A stretch of 53,708 bases of DNA from Hyphomicrobiales bacterium. Lineage in GTDB: Bacteria; Pseudomonadota; Alphaproteobacteria; Rhizobiales; Xanthobacteraceae. Location: the NCBI GenBank assembly GCA_021730985.1, contig JAKFYI010000040.1, positions 1-53,708 on the forward strand. Direction: 5' to 3'. Of the stretch, positions 41,924 through 51,109 are shown in pieces. How positions within the stretch are numbered: the first letter of the stretch is position 1; every line of letters begins with the position of its first letter. The notes under the pieces are model-generated. The model was not told the origin of the DNA. It did not search any database and was given only the letters and a program-made list of their open reading frames with translations. Made by a program: the position numbers and the translations under genes.

Positions 41924-43615
41924 ATGCCTCCAGCAGCAATGCCGTCAGCAGCCACGCCGCTCGCTGCCGGGCATGACCTCGTGACCATGGCGCGCGGTGC
42001 GACCGCCGCGGCCGAGGCACTGCTCGCCGATGCAACCGCGAAGGTTCGCGAACGTGTCGCGGTGGACGGCCGGCTGGTCAGCAGTCTGTTCGATCGCGAA
42101 CAGCGCGCCACGCACGGGCTGGCATGGTTCGCGACCTACGTCGAAGCGGTGCGCCAGCTCACCGCCTACGCCACGCGCATGCAGTCCACCAAGCAGCTCA
42201 CCGAGCTTGAGGAGCTTCTGGTCCGCATCGGACTCGGTGAGTTCCTGGCGCAGATGCTGGGCGGCATCCCGATCAGCCAGGGCGAGATACTGCGGCCGAC
42301 CGATCTCGGACTGACCGCGCAAGCGGTGGCGGCCCGCGTCACTCCCGAGGTCGAGATGCTGATCGCCTCGGGCAACACCGCGCTGCGCCGTGCCCGCCTG
42401 GTCGAATTGATGCGCTCGCATCGCGGCGCCACCGTCGGCGCCTGCGGGCTCGACGAGACGCTCGAATCGATCCGCGATGGCATGCGCCGGTTTGCGGACA
42501 AAGAGGTGATGGATCACGCCCAGGGCTGGCACCGTACCAACAGCTACATTCCGCTCGAGATCATCGAACAGATGGCCGACCTCGGCGTGTTCGGCCTCAC
42601 CATTCCCGAGGAGTACGGCGGCACGGGTCTGGGCAAGGAGTCGATGTGCGTGGTCTCCGAGGAGTTGTCGCGCGGCTATATCGGCGTGGGCTCGCTCGGC
42701 ACCCGCACTGAGATCGCGGCCGAACTGATCCTCGGCAGCGGCACCGACGAGCAGAAGCAGAAGTGGCTGCCCAAGCTCGCATCCGGTGAGATTCTGCCCA
42801 CCGCGGTGTTCACCGAGCCCAACACCGGCTCCGATCTTGCCTCGCTGAAGACGCGCGCCACCAGAAGCGGCGACGTCTATCGCATCCAGGGCAACAAGAC
42901 CTGGATCACCCATCCGGTGCGCGCCGATCTGATGACGCTGCTGGTGCGCACCAATCCGAAAGAGACCGGCTATCGCGGCCTGTCGATGCTGCTGGCCGAG
43001 AAGCCGCGCGGCACCGACGCCGAGCCGTTCCCGGTCGAGGGCATGACCGGCACCGAGATCGAGGTGATCGGCTATCGCGGCATGAAGGAATACGAGATCG
43101 CGTTCGACGGCTTCGAGGTCAAGGCCGACGCGCTGCTCGGCGGCGTCGAGGGGCTGGGCTTCAAGCAGTTGATGGCGACCTTCGAGTCGGCGCGCATCCA
43201 GACCGCGGCGCGCGCCATCGGCGTGGCGCAGGCGGCGATGGAGCAGGCGCTCAGCTACGCGCAGAACCGCGTGCAATTCGGCGAGGCGCTGATCGTGTTT
43301 CCGCGCGTCGCCGACAAGATCGCCATGATGGCGGTGGAAATCATGATCGCGCGCCAGCTCACCTATCACGCCGCGCGGGAAAAGGATTCCGGGCGGCGCT
43401 GCGATCTTGAGGCCGGCATGGCCAAGCTGCTGGCCGCGCGGGTGGCCTGGGCCGCCGCCGACAACGCCGTGCAGATCCACGGCGGCAACGGCTTTGCGAT
43501 GGAGTTCCCGATCTCCCGCATCCTGTGCGACGCGCGCATTCTCTCGATCTTCGAGGGTGCCGCCGAAATCCAGGCGCAGGTCATCGCGCGGCGGCTGCTC
43601 GACGGCAGCAATTGA
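41924..43615 (+). CDS. mcd: Methylsuccinyl-CoA dehydrogenase
   Basis: 563 residues, an acyl-CoA dehydrogenase with an extra N-terminal extension (1 to about 150) that is typical of Mcd. The FAD segment is TAVFTEPNTGSDLASLKTRA and the catalytic base region is LSIFEGAAEIQ (E544). It oxidises methylsuccinyl-CoA to mesaconyl-CoA in the ethylmalonyl-CoA pathway and passes electrons to ETF, whose genes lie about 3 kb downstream. GGGAG before the ATG fits. Other genes of the pathway (meaC, mcl) are not in the window. Confidence 0.9.
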   Translation: MPPAAMPSAATPLAAGHDLVTMARGATAAAEALLADATAKVRERVAVDGRLVSSLFDREQRATHGLAWFATYVEAVRQLTAYATRMQSTKQLTELEELLVRIGLGEFLAQMLGGIPISQGEILRPTDLGLTAQAVAARVTPEVEMLIASGNTALRRARLVELMRSHRGATVGACGLDETLESIRDGMRRFADKEVMDHAQGWHRTNSYIPLEIIEQMADLGVFGLTIPEEYGGTGLGKESMCVVSEELSRGYIGVGSLGTRTEIAAELILGSGTDEQKQKWLPKLASGEILPTAVFTEPNTGSDLASLKTRATRSGDVYRIQGNKTWITHPVRADLMTLLVRTNPKETGYRGLSMLLAEKPRGTDAEPFPVEGMTGTEIEVIGYRGMKEYEIAFDGFEVKADALLGGVEGLGFKQLMATFESARIQTAARAIGVAQAAMEQALSYAQNRVQFGEALIVFPRVADKIAMMAVEIMIARQLTYHAAREKDSGRRCDLEAGMAKLLAARVAWAAADNAVQIHGGNGFAMEFPISRILCDARILSIFEGAAEIQAQVIARRLLDGSN

Positions 43616-43621
43616 CGAAAG

Positions 43622-44551
43622 CTACGTCCGGTACCCCAGTTCGCGCAGCGCCTGGGCGATGGCGCGATGCAGCGGCGTGTGCGGCACCTCGCCGATCGCG
43701 GCCTTGAGTTTTGCGCCGTCAATACGGTGCGGCACCGTCCAGAGATATTCTAGTTCGGAGAGCTCGCGCCCGAGCGCCATCAACTGGCCGATGGTCTTGA
43801 GCGTCCACCAACTCATGTGGCGCACGTTGGTCTTGTTGCCGGTGGCGGCCTCGACTGCCTCGATCATTTCGCGGCCGGTGATCGCGTGGCCCGGAAACCC
43901 GAACGTCTCGAACGGAGCGAACGTGGCGCGCCGCTCGGCCAGCATGACCGCGGTGTCGGCGAGATCGGGCACGTAGGCCCACGGATGCAATACGGTGTCG
44001 GGGCCGGGATAGGTGATGCGGTTCTTCTCCAGTTCCTTGACCACCACCAGATCGAACCAAGAGCCGCGCCCGGAACCGAAAAAATCGCCGGCGCGCAGCA
44101 CGATCGCGCGCATGCCGCGGTCGCAGGCCTCGTGGATGCGCTGCTCGATCTCGAGGCGCATCTTGCCCTTGCGCATGGTCGGATGCATCGGCGTGCTCTC
44201 GTCGAGCACCTCCGGCATGTCGCGGCCGTAGTTCCACACGCTGCCCGGGAACATCAGCGTCGCGCCGCTTCCTTCAGCGGCCGCGATTCCGGCATAGGCG
44301 TGGGCCAGCGCATCGCGCCGCCACATCGTGATCATCGGGTTGAGGGCGTTCAGCACGATGGCGCAGCCGCGCGCCGCATCGACCGCGGCGTCCCGCGTCA
44401 CCACCTCGACGATTTCGGTTCCATGCGCGGCGAACGCCGCCCGGCCGGGACGCACCAGACTTTTCACGCGCCAGCCGGCGTCGCGGAACGCTTGCGCCGC
44501 GGCGTAGCCGAAGCGCCCGCCGGCGCCCATCACAAGAATCGATTCCTTCAT
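43622..44551 (-). CDS. NAD(P)-dependent epimerase/dehydratase (extended SDR)
   Basis: 309 residues. ILVMGAGGRFGYAAAQAFRDAGW is the GxxGxxG nucleotide loop of extended SDRs. SVWNYG supplies the Tyr site region, although the YxxxK motif is not the usual spacing, so it may be an NmrA-like or atypical member. It contains FPGSVWNYGRDMPEVLDESTPMHPTMRKGKMR. It faces mcd with 6 bp between stops. Substrate unknown. Confidence 0.82.
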   Translation of the reverse strand: MKESILVMGAGGRFGYAAAQAFRDAGWRVKSLVRPGRAAFAAHGTEIVEVVTRDAAVDAARGCAIVLNALNPMITMWRRDALAHAYAGIAAAEGSGATLMFPGSVWNYGRDMPEVLDESTPMHPTMRKGKMRLEIEQRIHEACDRGMRAIVLRAGDFFGSGRGSWFDLVVVKELEKNRITYPGPDTVLHPWAYVPDLADTAVMLAERRATFAPFETFGFPGHAITGREMIEAVEAATGNKTNVRHMSWWTLKTIGQLMALGRELSELEYLWTVPHRIDGAKLKAAIGEVPHTPLHRAIAQALRELGYRT

Positions 44552-44626
44552 CGTGCAAACCAACGTCTGTCTGGAGTGGGAGGCGTGCGGTGGCGCGCTG
44601 CGCAGCGCGGTGCTAAGAGCATCCGC

Positions 44627-44821
44627 ATGGCGCAATTCATGTCCCAGTATGCCGTCACGATCGCGATTGCCCTGGTGGCGCTCGTGCTGGTGCTCGGCCT
44701 GTTCAACATGCTGCGCGGCGGCTCGCCCGACAGGTCGCAAAAGCTGATGCGGCTGCGCGTGCTACTGCAGTTCGTTGCCATCGTCATCGTCATGGCGACG
44801 ATCTGGATGATGGGCCGCTAG
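44627..44821 (+). CDS. Small twin-transmembrane protein, HIG1-like
   Basis: 64 residues with two helices (YAVTIAIALVALVLVLGLFNML and VLLQFVAIVIVMATIWMM) and a loop GGSPDRSQKLMRLRVLLQ matching the HIG1 domain of twin-transmembrane respiratory-chain assembly proteins. ATG 44627 lies 75 bp from the epimerase start in divergent orientation. Probably membrane, possibly linked to cytochrome oxidase. Confidence 0.75.
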   Translation: MAQFMSQYAVTIAIALVALVLVLGLFNMLRGGSPDRSQKLMRLRVLLQFVAIVIVMATIWMMGR

Positions 44822-44839
44822 GCCGCGGCTCGGCGCGCG

Positions 44840-45028
44840 TCAGCGGGACGGTACCGCGCGCATGTATTCTTCTTTCTTTGCCTTCGGCGCCTTGGCCTTT
44901 TTCGCCTTTTTCTTCATCGCGTAGGCGTCGCTGTGAGCGGAGGCGTGGGAGTGGTGCGCGAAAGCGGGCGCTGTGGCGGCGGGCATCAGCAAAAAGGTGG
45001 CGGCGAGCAAGGCAGCAAGCAAGGGCAC
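44840..45028 (-). CDS. Small secreted His/Lys-rich protein
   Basis: 62 residues from a GTG (45028) preceded by GAGGAG. The signal peptide (LLAALLAATFLLMPAATAPAFA) leads to HHSHASAHSDAYA and then a KKKAKKAKAPKAKKEE run. Histidines could bind metal. Function unknown. It is divergent from the adenosyltransferase gene. Confidence 0.55.
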   Translation of the reverse strand: MPLLAALLAATFLLMPAATAPAFAHHSHASAHSDAYAMKKKAKKAKAPKAKKEEYMRAVPSR

Positions 45029-45113
45029 GGGCGTCTCCTCATTGGTTCCAGGCGGCGATACGATAGAATAGACCTTACCCCAAATTCGGGCGAATCGAGC
45101 GCATGAGGTTGCC

Positions 45114-45686
45114 ATGGTCGTGCTGAACCGTATCTACACGCGCACCGGCGACGATGGCACCACATCGCTCGGCTCCGGCGAACGGCGCAAGAAATACGAC
45201 CTGCGCGTGGACGCCTACGGCACGCTGGACGAGGTCAACGCCGCAATTGGCATCGCGCGGCTGTCCACGGCGGGGGACGCCGCGCTCGACCTGGCGCTGG
45301 GGCGCATCCAGAACGACCTGTTCGACGTCGAGGCCGATCTCTGTCTCTCCGAAAAAGGCCCGGGTGGCGCGCGGCTCACGGTCACCGACGCGCAAGTCGA
45401 TTGGATCGAGCAGCAGATCGACCGGCTGAATGCCGATCTCGCGCCGCTGCGCTCGTTCATCCTGCCTGGCGGGAGCAGCGCCGCGGCATATCTGCATCTC
45501 GCGCGCACCATGTGCCGCCGTGCCGAGCGCATCATGGTGGCGCTGCGCGACCAGCCGAACGAAACCGTCACCGACGCTTCGCTGAAATACGTCAACCGGC
45601 TGTCGGACTTCCTGTTCGTGGCGAGCCGCTACGCCAACGACAAGGGCGCGCGCGACGTGCTGTGGGCGCCTGGGCAGAACAGGTAG
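45114..45686 (+). CDS. Cob(I)alamin adenosyltransferase, PduO type
   Basis: 190 residues. The N-terminal RIYTRTGDDGTTSLGSGERRKKYDLRVDAYGTLDEVNAAIG is the ATP-binding signature of PduO-type enzymes, and RTMCRRAERIMVAL with NRLSDFLFVASRY completes the fold. It attaches the adenosyl group to reduced corrinoids, making the coenzyme B12 that Ecm requires. It is upstream of a secreted protein gene and the ETF genes. Confidence 0.92.
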   Translation: MVVLNRIYTRTGDDGTTSLGSGERRKKYDLRVDAYGTLDEVNAAIGIARLSTAGDAALDLALGRIQNDLFDVEADLCLSEKGPGGARLTVTDAQVDWIEQQIDRLNADLAPLRSFILPGGSSAAAYLHLARTMCRRAERIMVALRDQPNETVTDASLKYVNRLSDFLFVASRYANDKGARDVLWAPGQNR

Positions 45687-45690
45687 CGCA

Positions 45691-46305
45691 ATGCGCGTTC
45701 CGGCAATCTGGTCGGTGGTGCTGAGCGCGGCACTGGCCTCGCCCGTCTCGGCCGACCCGCTGAGCGACCTCACCAAAGGCGGCAGCGACGCCTGCTTCCG
45801 CCGCGCGTATGACGCAGCCCACCTGCGCAAGATTCCCGGTCAGCAGGTCACGACCATGACGGTCTGGATCAAGGGCGGCCCCCTCGACTCCAACAGGGGC
45901 GGCAACATCGGCCTGGCGCTGATCCGGCGCGGCGATCCGCAGCCGCTGTTCCTGTCCGGCGATTGCTCCTGGGGTAACTTCAAGAGCCCGCCGAGCTGGA
46001 TGCCGTCGTTCCGGAAGAACGCCGGTGCCGGATGCGTGACGCTCGCGGTTCCCGACGTGTTTCCGAACGTCAGCAGCGCGGAGGAGGGCGGCGGCATCAT
46101 TCTCGACCCGGCGCCGGACGGCCGGACCATGATGGTCCACCTCGACGATTCCCAGGTGATGGTGAAGCGGGCCAAGCGGGGGGACGCGATGAACATCAAA
46201 CTCGGGGCCGACGACCGGGTGTTCCGCCTGGCGCGGACCGACCTGTTGACCTGCGGTTTCGTCAAGGATGCCGTGACGACGATGGAAACCGAGCCCGCAC
46301 GTTGA
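45691..46305 (+). CDS. Secreted hypothetical protein
   Basis: 204 residues. The signal peptide MRVPAIWSVVLSAALASPVSA is followed by DPLSDLTKGGSDACFRRAYDAAHLRK. Cysteines at SDACF, GDCSW, AGCVT and LTCGF could pair in the periplasm. It begins 4 bp after the adenosyltransferase stop and is probably cotranscribed. No family recognised. Confidence 0.65.
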   Translation: MRVPAIWSVVLSAALASPVSADPLSDLTKGGSDACFRRAYDAAHLRKIPGQQVTTMTVWIKGGPLDSNRGGNIGLALIRRGDPQPLFLSGDCSWGNFKSPPSWMPSFRKNAGAGCVTLAVPDVFPNVSSAEEGGGIILDPAPDGRTMMVHLDDSQVMVKRAKRGDAMNIKLGADDRVFRLARTDLLTCGFVKDAVTTMETEPAR

Positions 46306-46381
46306 CCCCGAATAGGCCGGCTATTAGGGTGCGCCGCACCAATTTCCAGGCCAAATCCGGTCTTGGGAGCAGAACAGCAAC

Positions 46382-47128
46382 ATGAAGATCGTGGTCGCCG
46401 TAAAGCGTGTCGTCGACAAGGACATCAAAATCCGCGTCAAGGCGGATGGTTCGGGCGTCGAACTCGCCAACGTCAAGATGTCGATGAATCCATTCGATGA
46501 GATCGCAGTCGAAGAAGCGATCCGTCTCAAGGAAGCCGGCAAGGCGACCGAGATCATCGCGGTGTCGATCGGCCCGCAACAGGCCGGCGAGACCATCCGC
46601 ACCGCGCTCGCGATGGGCGCTGACCGCGGCATCCTGGTGAAGGTTGACGGCCCGGTCGAACCGCTGACGGTTGCGAAAATTCTCAAGGCTGTGACCGATG
46701 CCGAAAAGCCCGGCCTCGTCATTCTCGGCAAGCAGGCGATCGACGACGACTGCAACCAGACCGGCCAGATGCTGGCGGCGCTGACCGGCTGGCCGCAGGG
46801 CACGTTCGCATCCAAGCTCACGATCGACGGCGACAGCATTCAGGTGACGCGCGAGGTCGATGGCGGCTTGCAGACGGTGAAGCTGAAAGGGCCCGCGATC
46901 GTCACGACGGACCTGCGCCTCAACGAGCCGCGCTACGCTTCGCTGCCGAACATCATGAAGGCGAAGAAAAAGCCGATCGAGGAAAAGACGCCGGATGCCT
47001 ACGGCGTCGATACCAAGCCGCGCCTCGAAGTGCTGAAGACGGTGGAGCCGGCCGGCCGCAAGTCCGGTGTGAAGGTCGGCTCGCCCGCCGAACTGGTGAG
47101 CAAGCTCAAGGACGCGGGGATTATCTGA
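46382..47128 (+). CDS. etfB: Electron transfer flavoprotein beta subunit
   Basis: 248 residues. [27 protein letters not shown] is the family start, and [31 protein letters not shown] the signature region for AMP/flavin binding. It forms ETF with EtfA and carries electrons from acyl-CoA dehydrogenases (such as Mcd here) to ETF:ubiquinone oxidoreductase. Its TGA overlaps the etfA ATG by one base (TGATG). Confidence 0.95.
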   Translation: MKIVVAVKRVVDKDIKIRVKADGSGVELANVKMSMNPFDEIAVEEAIRLKEAGKATEIIAVSIGPQQAGETIRTALAMGADRGILVKVDGPVEPLTVAKILKAVTDAEKPGLVILGKQAIDDDCNQTGQMLAALTGWPQGTFASKLTIDGDSIQVTREVDGGLQTVKLKGPAIVTTDLRLNEPRYASLPNIMKAKKKPIEEKTPDAYGVDTKPRLEVLKTVEPAGRKSGVKVGSPAELVSKLKDAGII

Positions 47129-48072
47129 TGACCACGCTTCTGCTCGCCGAGCACGACAACAAGTCCCTCAAGGACTCAACCAACAAGGCGCTGACCGCCG
47201 CGAAAGAACTGGGCGGCGATGTTCATGTGCTGGTCGCCGGCAGCGGCTGCAAGGCTGTGGCCGACGCCGCGGCCAAGCTCGACGGTGTGAAGAAGGTGTT
47301 GCTCGCCGACGCGCCGGCCTACGAGCACGCGCTCGCCGAACCGCTCGGCGCGCTGATCGTTTCGCTCGCCGGTTCGTATGACGCGATCGTCGCGCCCGCC
47401 ACCACCAACGGCAAGAACGTGATGCCGCGCGTCGCGGCGCTGCTCGACGTCATGCAGGTGTCGGAGGTTAGCAAGGTGATTGCGCCGGACACGTTCGAGC
47501 GGCCGACTTACGCCGGCAACGCGGTGCAGACCGTGAAGTCGAAGGACGCCAAGAAGGTTCTCACCATCCGCACCTCGACGTTCCAGGCGACCGGCGAGGG
47601 CGGCTCAGCCCCGGTTGAGGCCGCGGCTGCCGCGGCCGATCCCGCGATCTCGTCGTTCGTCGGCGAGGAGCTGTCGAAGTCGGAGCGGCCCGAGCTCACC
47701 TCGGCCAAGGTCATCATCTCCGGCGGCCGCGCCATGCAGAGCCGCGAGAACTTCGCCAAGTACATCGAGCCGGTGGCCGACAAGCTCGGCGCCGCGGTTG
47801 GCGCCTCGCGCGCCGCGGTGGATGCCGGCTATGCGCCGAACGACTGGCAGGTCGGCCAGACCGGCAAGGTGGTAGCCCCGGAACTCTATATCGCGGTCGG
47901 CATTTCAGGCGCGATCCAGCACCTGGCCGGCATGAAGGACTCCAAGGTGATCGTGGCGATCAACAAGGACGAGGAGGCGCCCATTTTCCAGGTCGCCGAC
48001 TACGGGCTGGTGGCGGACTTATACCAGGCGCTGCCGGAACTCGGGGCCGAACTGGACAAGATCAAGCGCTGA
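47128..48072 (+). CDS. etfA: Electron transfer flavoprotein alpha subunit
   Basis: 314 residues. The C-terminal FAD domain reads [76 protein letters not shown], the standard EtfA motif. It binds FAD and completes the electron carrier with EtfB. It is tightly coupled to etfB and is followed 62 bp later by the hydroxybutyryl-CoA dehydrogenase gene. Confidence 0.95.
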   Translation: MTTLLLAEHDNKSLKDSTNKALTAAKELGGDVHVLVAGSGCKAVADAAAKLDGVKKVLLADAPAYEHALAEPLGALIVSLAGSYDAIVAPATTNGKNVMPRVAALLDVMQVSEVSKVIAPDTFERPTYAGNAVQTVKSKDAKKVLTIRTSTFQATGEGGSAPVEAAAAAADPAISSFVGEELSKSERPELTSAKVIISGGRAMQSRENFAKYIEPVADKLGAAVGASRAAVDAGYAPNDWQVGQTGKVVAPELYIAVGISGAIQHLAGMKDSKVIVAINKDEEAPIFQVADYGLVADLYQALPELGAELDKIKR

Positions 48073-48134
48073 AAATCGGCTATCCTGGGCATCTCCCGGC
48101 AGCGGGATCATCGGGATTGAATAAGAAGAACATC

Positions 48135-49016
48135 ATGGCGCAGACCATTCGCAAGATCGGCATTGTCGGCGCGGGCCAGATGGGCAACGGCATCGCCCAC
48201 GTCTGCTCGCTGGCCGGAATGCCCGTGGTGATGCACGACGCCTCCGCGGACCGCATGAAGGCCGCGCTCGCCACCATCAGCGGCAACATGGCGCGCGACG
48301 TGAGCCGCCAGCGTCTCAAGGATGAAGATCGTCAGACCGCGCTCAAGCGCATCTCGACCGTCGATAGTTTCGAGGGCCTGTCGGACTGCGACCTTGTCAT
48401 CGAGGCCGCGACCGAAAAGGAAGAGGTCAAGCGCAAGATCTTCACCGATCTGTGCCCGGCGCTGAAGCCGGAGGCGCTGGTCGCCACCAACACGTCATCC
48501 ATCTCGATCACGCGGCTGGCGGCTTCGACCGACCGGCCCGAGAAGTTCATCGGCATTCATTTCATGAATCCGGTTCCGCGCATGGAGCTGGTTGAGGTGA
48601 TCCGCGGCATCGCCACCAACGACGCCACATTCGAGACCTCCAAGGCCTTCGTCCTCAAGCTCGGCAAGCGGATCGCCGTCTCCGAGGATTTCCCAGCCTT
48701 CATCGTCAACCGCATCCTGTTGCCGATGATCAACGAGGCGATCTACACGCTCTACGAGGGCGTCGGCAACGTCGAGGCGATCGACACCGCGATGCGGCTC
48801 GGCGCGCACCATCCGATGGGGCCGCTGGAGCTCGCCGATTTCATCGGCCTCGACACCTGTCTGTCGGTGATGCAGGTGCTGCACGAGGGACTGGCGGATT
48901 CGAAATACCGGCCGTGCCCGCTGCTGGTGAAGTACGTCGAGGCCGGCTGGCTCGGCCGCAAGGCGCAGCGCGGCTTCTACGACTACCGTGGCGAAAAGCC
49001 GGTGCCGACAAGGTGA
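48135..49016 (+). CDS. 3-hydroxybutyryl-CoA dehydrogenase
   Basis: 293 residues. The NAD loop KIGIVGAGQMGNGIAHVCSLAG and the EAATEKEEVK, NTSSISITRLA, GIHFMNPVPRMELVEVIRG and FIVNRILLPMINEA motifs are diagnostic of the HBD/FadB-type dehydrogenase. It interconverts acetoacetyl-CoA and 3-hydroxybutyryl-CoA, which can supply crotonyl-CoA to ccr. ATG 48135 is preferred over a TTG 18 bp upstream. Confidence 0.92.
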   Translation: MAQTIRKIGIVGAGQMGNGIAHVCSLAGMPVVMHDASADRMKAALATISGNMARDVSRQRLKDEDRQTALKRISTVDSFEGLSDCDLVIEAATEKEEVKRKIFTDLCPALKPEALVATNTSSISITRLAASTDRPEKFIGIHFMNPVPRMELVEVIRGIATNDATFETSKAFVLKLGKRIAVSEDFPAFIVNRILLPMINEAIYTLYEGVGNVEAIDTAMRLGAHHPMGPLELADFIGLDTCLSVMQVLHEGLADSKYRPCPLLVKYVEAGWLGRKAQRGFYDYRGEKPVPTR

Positions 49017-49026
49017 TGTATCGGTT

Positions 49027-49168
49027 TCGTCATTCCGGGGCGGCGCCGTGAGCGCGTTCACGCGCGTCTTCGACGCGCTATGGCGCCGAACCCGGAATCC
49101 AGAACCACATTCGGAACTCGTAGCTGGATTCCGGATCGCTGCTTCGCAGCGATCCGGAATGACAGGGG
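49027..49168. repeat. Interspersed palindromic repeat with ATTCCGG ends
   Basis: The left end TCATTCCGGGGCGGCGCC and the right end GGATCCGGAATGA are partly complementary. Inside are GAGCGCGTTCACGCGC..GACGCGC and CGCTGCTTCGCAGCG palindromes. It is a doublet hairpin of the same size class as copies 1-3 of the CCCGGGAC family. It lies between the HBD and amidohydrolase genes. Confidence 0.65.
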
Positions 49169-49180
49169 AGTGAGCATGCC

Positions 49181-50068
49181 ATGAACCCCACCATTCGAAA
49201 TTGCCTGGCGCCGGATCGCAATCCGCGCAAGCCGAAGCTGACGCTGCCGAAGGGCGCGATCGACACCCACGTCCATGTGTTCGTCGAGTCGAAGTACAAG
49301 ATGAACCCTGATCGCGGCTACAACCCGCCGGACTCCACGCTCGACGACCTCAAGCACCTGCACAAGACGCTCGGCGTCGAACGCGTGGTGTTCACCCAGC
49401 CGTCCACCTACGGCGCCGACAACTCCGCGATCCTCGATGGCATGACGGCGCTCAACGCCGAGACGCCGAATCGCGCGCGCTGCGTGGTCGCGATCACCAT
49501 GGACATCACCGACAAGGAGCTTGAGGCGCTCGACAAGAAGGGCGCGCGCGGCGTGCGGCTCAACACCGACAACAAGGGCGGCATGCCGGTGCGCTTCGAC
49601 CAGATCGGCGAGCTCGAGGCGCGCATCAAGCCGTTCAACTGGCACTTCGAGTGGCTGTTTCCCGGCAAGGACATCGTCGAACTGATGCCGATCCTCAAGA
49701 GCGTGAAGATCCCGCAGTCGATCGGCCATTTTGCCTATCAGCCGGCCAAGGACACGATCAAGGCGCCGGGCTTCCAGGCGCTGCTCTCCCTGATGAAGGA
49801 CGGCAACACCTGGATGAAGATTTCCGGCGCCAACCGCGTCAGCGCCACCGATCTGCCGCCCTACGACGACGTCACGCCGATGGCGCACGCGCTGATCGAA
49901 GCCGCGCCCGACCGCATCATGTGGGGCACCGACTGGCCGCATCCGAACAAGTACGTCGTCAATCCGAACGACGGCGATCTGGTGGACTGGTTCGGCATCT
50001 GGGTGCCGGACGCCGCCGTGCAGAAGAAGATCATGGTGGACACGCCGGCGAAGTTTTACCGGTTTTGA
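49181..50068 (+). CDS. Amidohydrolase-superfamily hydrolase, LigI-like (paralogue 2)
   Basis: 295 residues. GAIDTHVHVFVESKYKMNP gives the HxH pair (H30, H32), and WGTDWPHPNK near the end gives D251, as in the paralogue at 15.96 kb (WGSDWPHP). VVFTQPSTYGADNSAIL and the C-terminal IMVDTPAKFYRF also match this COG3618-type family. Unlike the first copy it is not next to Bug receptor genes. Substrate unknown. Confidence 0.88.
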   Translation: MNPTIRNCLAPDRNPRKPKLTLPKGAIDTHVHVFVESKYKMNPDRGYNPPDSTLDDLKHLHKTLGVERVVFTQPSTYGADNSAILDGMTALNAETPNRARCVVAITMDITDKELEALDKKGARGVRLNTDNKGGMPVRFDQIGELEARIKPFNWHFEWLFPGKDIVELMPILKSVKIPQSIGHFAYQPAKDTIKAPGFQALLSLMKDGNTWMKISGANRVSATDLPPYDDVTPMAHALIEAAPDRIMWGTDWPHPNKYVVNPNDGDLVDWFGIWVPDAAVQKKIMVDTPAKFYRF

Positions 50069-50087
50069 TCGAACGCGCTTGCGCGGG

Positions 50088-50507
50088 CTATTGCCGTTCG
50101 ACTGTGGCGACGCCGGGCGGCGTGGCGAGCCAGCCATGGCGCCGGCTCGACCAGTACAATGTCCCGGGCTGTTCGAACGCGGGATCGGCGAAGCAGCCGA
50201 TCGTCACGCCGATCACGTCGGGCCAGGCTTCGAGGCGCGAGAACACCGTGCAGCCGCATTCCGGGCAGAAGTTCGATTCGTTGAAGCGGCCGGACTCCGC
50301 GACGCGCCGGTGGCTCTTGAACGCGCCGCGCACCGTCGCATCGGCGCGTGCGTAAAACGCCGTGCAGGAAAACACGCTGCCGCTGCGGCGCTGGCATTCG
50401 AGGCACGCGCAGGCGTGGATGCTGACCGGCGGCGCTGTGACCGAAACGGTCAGCGCGCCGCAGGTGCAGGCCGCGGTTTTCGGATAGTTGGGAGTAGATT
50501 CCGCCAC
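50088..50507 (-). CDS. GFA-family (glutathione-dependent formaldehyde-activating-like) zinc protein
   Basis: 139 residues from GTG 50507, preceded by GAGGAGG. Cysteine sets CTCGALTV, CACLECQRRSGS and FCPECGCTVF are the zinc ligands of the CENP-V/GFA fold. Members are often annotated as formaldehyde-activating enzymes although activity is rarely shown. It converges with the amidohydrolase gene. Confidence 0.88.
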   Translation of the reverse strand: MAESTPNYPKTAACTCGALTVSVTAPPVSIHACACLECQRRSGSVFSCTAFYARADATVRGAFKSHRRVAESGRFNESNFCPECGCTVFSRLEAWPDVIGVTIGCFADPAFEQPGTLYWSSRRHGWLATPPGVATVERQ

Positions 50508-50572
50508 GCGCTGCCTCCTCAAATGAGGGGGCAGGGTGCAATGCGGAAGGCGCAAAGGAAAGTGCCACGCGT

Positions 50573-50690
50573 CCCGGCCTAGCGCCGAAGGCGCGCGAGC
50601 CGGGACCCCGGTTGGTCACGGGAAGGAAGAAACCGGGATCCCGGATCTCCTTCGCCGTGCTCAGTCGCCCGGGACGCGAGGCGCTACGAT
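50573..50690. repeat. Paired-hairpin intergenic repeat, copy 3
   Basis: The left end GCGTCCCGGCC and the right end GCCCGGGACGC are nearly complementary. Inside are GCGCCGAAGGCGC and ACCGGGATCCCGG palindromes. Same architecture as 9181-9294 and 22981-23125. Its last bases overlap the end of the DUF1428 gene. Confidence 0.7.
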
Positions 50691-51043
50691 ACGATCTTGG
50701 TCTTGAAGCCGCCCCAGATCATCCGCTTGCCGTCGAACGGCATTTTCTTGGGGTCCATCATGTTGGCGAGCCGCTTGTCGGTCATCACCTTTTTCATGAT
50801 GCGGTCGCGGTCGGCGCGCGACTTGTAAACGATGTAGGAGAAGATCACGGTCTCGCCGCGCTTGAGCTTCACGCTGCGCGGGAACGAGGTCCACTTGCCC
50901 TTCTGGACGTCGTCGGCGACGCACTCGACGTACTCCAGCGCGCCGTGATCCTTCCAGACCTTGCTGGCGAGTTTGGCGAGCTTCAGATAGGCGTTCAGTT
51001 TCCTTGTCGGCACCGGCACGATAAATCCATCGACGTAAGACAT
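50684..51043 (-). CDS. DUF1428 family protein
   Basis: 119 residues: MSYVDGFIVPVPTRKLNAYLKLAKLASKVWKDHGALEYVECVADDV, a ferredoxin-like alpha/beta barrel start, then FSYIVYKSRADRDRIMKKVMTDKRL and KKMPFDGKRMIWGGFKTK, the DUF1428 signature. ATG 51043 has GGGAGAAG upstream. Function unknown. Confidence 0.9.
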   Translation of the reverse strand: MSYVDGFIVPVPTRKLNAYLKLAKLASKVWKDHGALEYVECVADDVQKGKWTSFPRSVKLKRGETVIFSYIVYKSRADRDRIMKKVMTDKRLANMMDPKKMPFDGKRMIWGGFKTKIVS

Positions 51044-51109
51044 GGGCTTCTCCCTGGGTTGAGCCATCGCTGGTGAAATGATTCGGCCGCTCGGTCTAGC
51101 TTTGCTTCC

